The notes beneath the pieces are model-generated. The model ran no database searches and was not told where the DNA came from. It saw nothing but the letters and a program-made list of their open reading frames with translations. DNA of 64,000 nt from NCBI GenBank assembly GCA_022711405.1, contig JAKLFC010000003.1, forward strand, positions 124,001 through 188,000. Reading direction: 5' to 3'. Position numbers and translations under genes: made by a program. This document shows positions 59,762 to 64,000 of the stretch, piece after piece (positions within the stretch are counted from its first letter, which is position 1; each line of letters starts with the position of its first letter). This stretch comes from Bacteroidota bacterium. Its GTDB lineage: Bacteria > Bacteroidota > Bacteroidia > Bacteroidales > JAGONC01.

Positions 59762-59834
59762 GATATCTGATAGTTGATTTAAATCGAAAATCAAATCCCA
59801 AATCAAATATCCGTTAATCCGTTAATCAGATATC
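59762..59834. repeat. Word array with inverted ends between convergent genes
   Basis: GATATCTGAT (59762-59771) and its perfect complement ATCAGATATC (59825-59834) flank AT-rich words of 7-8 bases (AAATCGA, AAATCAA, ATCCCAA, ATCCGTTA twice). The right arm includes the first base of the lptD stop. It can act as a two-way terminator. Confidence 0.7.
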
Positions 59835-62473
59835 TAAAAATTGTCACGGAAGTCTTTCTTTTTCTGCAGTTTCAGATCCTGCAGCATCGGAGCTTTGGCG
59901 TTGATGGCAAAGTTCCAGCTCTGCAAACCCCCAATAGGTATCCAGTTGAACCGCATCTCCCAGCAGTGCAGGTCGCGGTACACGCTGATGGAGGTGGTGG
60001 AAAACGTGAAATTATCAAGATCGATACCCGATGAGAAGGTCACTTTCCATTTTTTCGTGATGCTCACGTCCCCCGAAAACGAAAGCGTCTGGACCAGGTC
60101 GTTGGTATTGTCCATTTTGGAAACATCATACCGGTGTGAGAACCGGAAATTGTAGGATAGATTCAGGCTCCAGGGATTGCTCCAGTCAAGGTAATGATCG
60201 GGCTGGTTGATGACATCCTGAAATTCCTCCTGCGTTCCGGTCCCGGGTTTGGGAGCGAGAGGCTTTTTCTTGGGCCCAAGCCGGTAACTGAAACTCAGGT
60301 TCCACGTCGAGTTCTCGAACCGTAACAGCCTGTGGTTCTTCGACCACTGGAACTGGTTGATCCTCTTCCCGGTGGAATCGTCCAGTGCATACAGATCCCA
60401 GGTCCCGTTGAATTGCAGGTTGAGGTTCTTTACGATCCGGGTACGGCCCGACATGGAAATGGGCGACCACTTCAGCGAATCCCTGGCAATGTCGTACCCG
60501 GTGGCAATGGAGAAGTTTTCGATCAGGACCAGCTTTTTCATCCCGGTGATGGTGTCTTTTTTCGACCGAACCTTAATCTCAAGGTTGTTTTGCAGGCTGA
60601 GCGACAGGTTGCCCGATTTTCCATCCGGCGCTGTACCGTATATACTGTTTTGAAAAGGGGAGTACCTTACGCTGTCGGAATGATCAGCATCCGTGTAATA
60701 ATAATCCCAGTATCCGAACCTGGGATTCCCGAAATCAGGCCGGATCGAAAATCCAACCGAGGGTGTCATCACATGCCGTACCGCCCTCAGGGGTCCCTTT
60801 TTGAACTGCAGGATACCGTAAAGCTTGGTGGAAACGGAGGAAGTGAAGTTAAAATCCCTCACCCCATACCGTCCATTCACGGTATCGTTCAGCACATACC
60901 CGACTATGGTATCATTACCACTGAAGAGCGTATCGTTCGTCCAGACCTTCATGATCTTCTGAAAATACCATCGTTCTGTATAATTGATGCTGTTGGACAT
61001 GTTCAGGTACTTGAAGAGTTTTACGGTACTGGTGATGGGTATGCTGTGCCTGACGCCATTGCGCATATCGTCCCAGAATTTGCCTTCCAGGAGTAGCGAA
61101 TCGTATGTACTGATCCTGTTCTCCGCGTTCATGGAGTAATTCATGCTGATATTTTCATACCACTTCAATTCTCCCGCCCGCTGTTTTTTACGGAAGGGAA
61201 AGAACCTGTTCACTGAGAATGAAATTTTTGGGAGATAGAGGTCTACGGTCTTCTGCAACGTGTTCTGGGAATGATTCAGGTTAAGGGCCAGAAAATACTT
61301 GCCCGCCCAATTCTTCTGATAGGAGATGCTCGACTGGAAAGTATTGGATTGATAGTCGTTAAGGGAAACCGGATTGTACCGGTTATAGCTGCGTGTCACA
61401 AAATTGACGTTGGCGCTGAAGGTGCTGCCTGGCCTTGCCTTGGGATCCTGGCTGTGGATCCAGCGGACCGAGAAATCCTTATTGCGCTCGTACTCCGGGG
61501 TGCCTTCTTCTCCGATCCGGTTGTCCGCATAGCTGAAGGCAAAGGATCCCCCGAATTTATACCGTTTTTTATAGCCTACCGATGGTTTGATGGCCCAGCT
61601 TCCCCGTGAGTACACATCCCCTTTTAGGGTCAGATCGAAATAATCACTGATCCCCCAGTAGTACCCTCCGTTCTCCAGGAAAAAACCCCTGTCCTTGGAT
61701 TCCCCGTAGGTTGGGAAAATGATACCCGAAGTTCTCCCCTTGTAGATGGGAAACAATCCAAAGGGGACGGCAATGGGCAGTGGAACATCTGCCACTACCA
61801 GATACGCCGGGCCGGTAACGATCTTGTTATCGGGTATGACCCTGGCCTTCTTGAACTGCATCGAGAAATGCGGGTGCGGAGCACTGCACGTGGTATAGTT
61901 TCCCGACTTGACATTGATGATGTTACCCTCCATCCGTTTGATCGTGGTACCATGTATGTACCCGTCCCCTTCCTGGGTGACCACTCCCTTGATCAATCCC
62001 TTTTCCGTTTCGAAGTTATACCGCATCTCCTCCGCTGTAAAGTTTTGCTCGCCCTCTGAGAAGACGGGTTTGCCTGTGGACTCATTCACCGAATCAACCT
62101 GGAACGTAGCATATAGCTCACTTTTGTTAAAATCGATCTCCACATACCCGGCCTTCAGGTTCGTTTTCTGGTAATTCAGCTCCGCATCCCGGTACAGATA
62201 TGCTTTCTCCTGCTTCAGATCAAAGACCAGGGAATCGGCCGACTTATAATCGATCTTCCCTTCCAGCTGGTACCGGTTGACAGAACCGCCAAGGGTGTCC
62301 CCTGTTGATCTGTCGAACCTGACCGTGTACAATGAGTCGGGAGGAGACTCAATCGGAATCGTGTCCTGTGCGCGAAGCTGAAGGAAATCTGCAAAAACGG
62401 TCAGGAGTATAATAGAAAGAGTTACCCACCGTTTATTTGTTGATAAGTCACGCAAAGCGCTTAATCCAGACAA
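59834..62473 (-). CDS. lptD: LPS-assembly outer-membrane protein, LptD-like
   Basis: 879 residues from TTG 62473; no ATG exists near, and the signal peptide (ends DFLQLRAQ) starts soon after. N-terminal beta-jelly-roll (OstA type, about 40-200: RYQLEGKIDYKSADSLVF, LKAGYVEIDFNKSELYATFQV, NVKSGNYTTCSAPHPHF), then a barrel of about 600 residues with aromatic-rich strands and a PFGLFPIYKGRTSGIIFPTYGESKDRG block typical of the Bacteroidota LptD family. It transfers lipopolysaccharide into the outer leaflet with an LptE partner (not in window). Essential and single-copy in most genomes. Its promoter (-7 at 62509) overlaps that of the divergent amidase gene. Confidence 0.9.
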   Translation of the reverse strand: MSGLSALRDLSTNKRWVTLSIILLTVFADFLQLRAQDTIPIESPPDSLYTVRFDRSTGDTLGGSVNRYQLEGKIDYKSADSLVFDLKQEKAYLYRDAELNYQKTNLKAGYVEIDFNKSELYATFQVDSVNESTGKPVFSEGEQNFTAEEMRYNFETEKGLIKGVVTQEGDGYIHGTTIKRMEGNIINVKSGNYTTCSAPHPHFSMQFKKARVIPDNKIVTGPAYLVVADVPLPIAVPFGLFPIYKGRTSGIIFPTYGESKDRGFFLENGGYYWGISDYFDLTLKGDVYSRGSWAIKPSVGYKKRYKFGGSFAFSYADNRIGEEGTPEYERNKDFSVRWIHSQDPKARPGSTFSANVNFVTRSYNRYNPVSLNDYQSNTFQSSISYQKNWAGKYFLALNLNHSQNTLQKTVDLYLPKISFSVNRFFPFRKKQRAGELKWYENISMNYSMNAENRISTYDSLLLEGKFWDDMRNGVRHSIPITSTVKLFKYLNMSNSINYTERWYFQKIMKVWTNDTLFSGNDTIVGYVLNDTVNGRYGVRDFNFTSSVSTKLYGILQFKKGPLRAVRHVMTPSVGFSIRPDFGNPRFGYWDYYYTDADHSDSVRYSPFQNSIYGTAPDGKSGNLSLSLQNNLEIKVRSKKDTITGMKKLVLIENFSIATGYDIARDSLKWSPISMSGRTRIVKNLNLQFNGTWDLYALDDSTGKRINQFQWSKNHRLLRFENSTWNLSFSYRLGPKKKPLAPKPGTGTQEEFQDVINQPDHYLDWSNPWSLNLSYNFRFSHRYDVSKMDNTNDLVQTLSFSGDVSITKKWKVTFSSGIDLDNFTFSTTSISVYRDLHCWEMRFNWIPIGGLQSWNFAINAKAPMLQDLKLQKKKDFRDNF

Positions 62474-62486
62474 GATGAAATTTGAC

Positions 62487-62494
62487 TATTTTTG
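62487..62494 (+). promoter_or_regulatory. -7 promoter box of the amidase gene
   Basis: TATTTTTG, perfect TAnnTTTG. The start is expected near 62501, 33 bases before GTG 62534. It lies 14 bases from the divergent lptD box. Confidence 0.6.
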
Positions 62495-62508
62495 TAAATA
62501 CTACAGAT

Positions 62509-62516
62509 CAAAACTA
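62509..62516 (-). promoter_or_regulatory. -7 promoter box of lptD
   Basis: The minus strand reads TAGTTTTG, perfect TAnnTTTG. The start is expected near 62502, 29 bases before TTG 62473. A partial -33 (TTTC) lies near 62536-62539. Confidence 0.6.
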
Positions 62517-62533
62517 AATAAAATCTGCCATAG

Positions 62534-63745
62534 GTGAAACGATCGTGTCTTAATTTTGGTATACTCTGCCTTATCCTCTTTATCTTCCCTCAGGCTTTCG
62601 CTCAACATAACCTCGCCCGGATCGACAGGGTGGTGATCGATGCCGGACACGGCGGCGAAGATCCGGGTGCACTGGGCAAACACTCCAGGGAAAAGGACAT
62701 TGTGCTGGCCATAGCCCTGAAAACAGGGGAGTATATCGAAAAGAACATGCCCGAAATCAACGTCATCTATACCCGGAAAACCGATGTATTCATTGAGCTG
62801 TATAAACGTGCCCAGATCGCCAATGAAAGTCACGCCGACCTTTTCATTTCCATCCACTGCAATTCAAATCCTAAAAGCACCCCCTTCGGTGCGGAGACCT
62901 ATGTGATGGGCCTGCATAAAAGTGAAGACAACCTGGAAGTGGCAAAACTTGAAAATGCGTCTATCCTGCTTGAAAGCGATTATACGGCCAATTATGAAGG
63001 ATTTGATCCCAACTCGGATGAAGCGTATATCGTTTTTAACCTCTACCAGAATATTTTTCTGGAACAGAGCCTGTCCATGGCGGTGAATGTCCAGGACCAG
63101 TTCAGGGAGCGTGTCGGCAGGAATGACAGGGGAGTGAAACAGGCCGGTTTTCTGGTACTGTACCGGACCACCATGCCCGGAGTGCTGATCGAAACTGGTT
63201 TTCTGAGCAACGCCGCGGAAGAGGGCTATCTTATGTCGGAAGAAGGACAGGTTTATCTGGCATCAGCAATATACAGGGCATTCAGGGATTATAAAAATAA
63301 GATGGAGAATCCTGCTTCTGAACCGCTGACCGCTGCCCGGAAAAACACCGAACAATCCGATCTGCCGAAAACACCGGCTGAAAAGACCACCGGTAAACAG
63401 GAGAAATCCATAGGCCCTGTACCCGCTGATAAACCTGCGGCCAGGCCACCCGATCCTTCCGGATCCAGCCACGACAGGATCTCTTTCCGGGTCCAGTTCT
63501 ATACCTCCGCCAAAAAACTCCCGCTGAATTCGTCCCTTTTCAAGGGTGTTCAGGAGGTCAGGGAATACACCCAGGGGGGATTGTATAAATATACTACCGG
63601 TGATGAGCCATCAAAAGAAAAGGCTTCCGCCCTTTGCAAAACAGTTCGCTCCATGGGTTTCAATGATGCATTTGTTGTAGCTTTTCAAAATGAAATCCGT
63701 ATAAGCCTTGACCAGGCAGAGAAGGCCATGCAATCCGGTCCCTGA
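62534..63745 (+). CDS. N-acetylmuramoyl-L-alanine amidase (AmiC-type, Amidase_3) with SPOR-like tail
   Basis: 403 residues, GTG start at 62534 supported by the -7 box at 62487. Signal peptide ends QAFAQ. Amidase_3 domain (about 30-255) with zinc ligands His39 (DAGHGG), Glu53 (HSREKDI), His108 (SIHCNSNP) and catalytic Glu220 (LIETGFLSN). A Pro/Lys-rich linker (about 265-315) leads to an SPOR-like repeat (about 320-395: FRVQFYTSAKKLPL, GLYKYTTGDE, GFNDAFVVAFQNE). It cuts the MurNAc-L-Ala bond in peptidoglycan during cell division; SPOR domains bind denuded glycan at the septum. Periplasmic. Divergent from lptD and followed by an MCE protein gene. Confidence 0.94.
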   Translation: MKRSCLNFGILCLILFIFPQAFAQHNLARIDRVVIDAGHGGEDPGALGKHSREKDIVLAIALKTGEYIEKNMPEINVIYTRKTDVFIELYKRAQIANESHADLFISIHCNSNPKSTPFGAETYVMGLHKSEDNLEVAKLENASILLESDYTANYEGFDPNSDEAYIVFNLYQNIFLEQSLSMAVNVQDQFRERVGRNDRGVKQAGFLVLYRTTMPGVLIETGFLSNAAEEGYLMSEEGQVYLASAIYRAFRDYKNKMENPASEPLTAARKNTEQSDLPKTPAEKTTGKQEKSIGPVPADKPAARPPDPSGSSHDRISFRVQFYTSAKKLPLNSSLFKGVQEVREYTQGGLYKYTTGDEPSKEKASALCKTVRSMGFNDAFVVAFQNEIRISLDQAEKAMQSGP

Positions 63746-63808
63746 GTTCCGGAGGATCAGGTGTGAAAGCATTCATAAGGATTCTTCCGGGAGATCGTCT
63801 TATTTTAT

Positions 63809-63816
63809 TATATTTG
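63809..63816 (+). promoter_or_regulatory. -7 promoter box of the MCE-family gene
   Basis: TATATTTG, a perfect match, start near 63823, 13 bases before GTG 63836. Confidence 0.55.
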
Positions 63817-63835
63817 CATCACCAAAACACCATCC

Positions 63836-64000
63836 GTGATATTATCCCGTGAATCAAAGATAGGACTGGTTTTCATTGTTGCCCTCATCCTTTTCGTCTG
63901 GGGATTGAACTTCTTAAAAGGGAAAACCCTGCTCAAGCCGGAACGGAATTTTTTCGCCGTCTATGAACGTATTGACGGACTGATTGTGGCTAACCCTGTT
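63836..64000 (+). CDS. MCE/MlaD family protein (3' end outside window)
   Basis: The first 55 codons. GTG start at 63836, supported by the -7 box 20 bases upstream. The segment SRESKIGLVFIVALILFVWGLNFLKGKTLL is the standard N-terminal membrane helix plus Gly-rich turn of Bacteroidota MCE proteins, followed by the first strand of the MCE domain (FFAVYERIDGLIVANPV, the conserved DGL-x-xxNPV). MlaD-type proteins bind phospholipid and span the periplasm in lipid-transport complexes. The remainder lies outside. Together with LptD it marks outer-membrane lipid traffic. Confidence 0.85.
   Translation, partial: MILSRESKIGLVFIVALILFVWGLNFLKGKTLLKPERNFFAVYERIDGLIVANPV

Overview
The window reads as a Bacteroidota chromosome, most like a marine or anaerobic environmental lineage. 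The signs are six secreted proteins with type IX secretion (T9SS) C-terminal sorting domains, a CarboxypepD_reg-like/TonB receptor, DUF4251 and DUF4398 proteins, S46 dipeptidyl peptidase, a two-subunit methylmalonyl-CoA mutase, and many promoters of the Bacteroidota type (TTTG, about 19-21 nt, TAnnTTTG). No rRNA, insertion sequence, prophage or CRISPR array is seen. One tRNA is present (Pro, CGG).

Layout. 0-4 kb (minus): a cell-envelope block with two L,D-transpeptidases, a membrane protein, a DUF4251 protein and a small helical lipoprotein that shares a domain with one transpeptidase. 4.2-6.5 kb: an SDR, tRNA-Pro and a lipoprotein EEP-family phosphodiesterase. 6.5-16 kb: a small T9SS cargo with a TonB receptor, a 1331-residue PKD/GEVED adhesin-like protein, and an M28 peptidase. 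16-20.2 kb: pirin, a BMP-type lipoprotein, an NTF2-like protein, an exported HIRAN protein and a DUF2007 protein. 20.4-27.2 kb (minus): two tandem paralogues with gasdermin-like sequence layout, a GyrI-like protein, and two large T9SS cargos. 27.4-29.2 kb: selD and a yedF-like gene. 29.3-31.4 kb: a lipoprotein with a caspase/gingipain-like His-Cys pair. 31.5-43.2 kb (plus): a TPR protein followed by a sugar block (GH3 with PA14, aldo/keto reductase, GH29, GH38, serine hydrolase). 43.3-52.6 kb (minus): a restriction-modification gene overlapping mutA, then mutB and a FadL-like porin. 52.8-59.7 kb: a TIGR01777 epimerase, a GH18-like protein, a DPP11-like peptidase, RidA and an ornithine-cyclodeaminase-family enzyme. 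59.8-64 kb: LptD-like, AmiC-like amidase and an MCE/MlaD protein, i.e. outer-membrane building and maintenance.

The gene content fits a heterotroph that degrades protein and glycoconjugates outside the cell: M28, DPP11, GH18, GH3, GH29 and GH38 release amino acids, fucose, mannose and other sugars, and propionyl-CoA products enter through methylmalonyl-CoA mutase.

Two things stand out. First, the gene pair at 20461-21814 looks like a two-partner gasdermin-like pore system without the usual inhibitory tail or adjacent protease. Second, at least ten intergenic spacers hold short arrays of 7-base words in strict register, usually starting at a stop codon; each site has its own words, but some words and their order recur at distant sites. 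The start codons given here were revised from the longest reading frame where a promoter, ribosome binding site, terminator or signal peptide decides the start.
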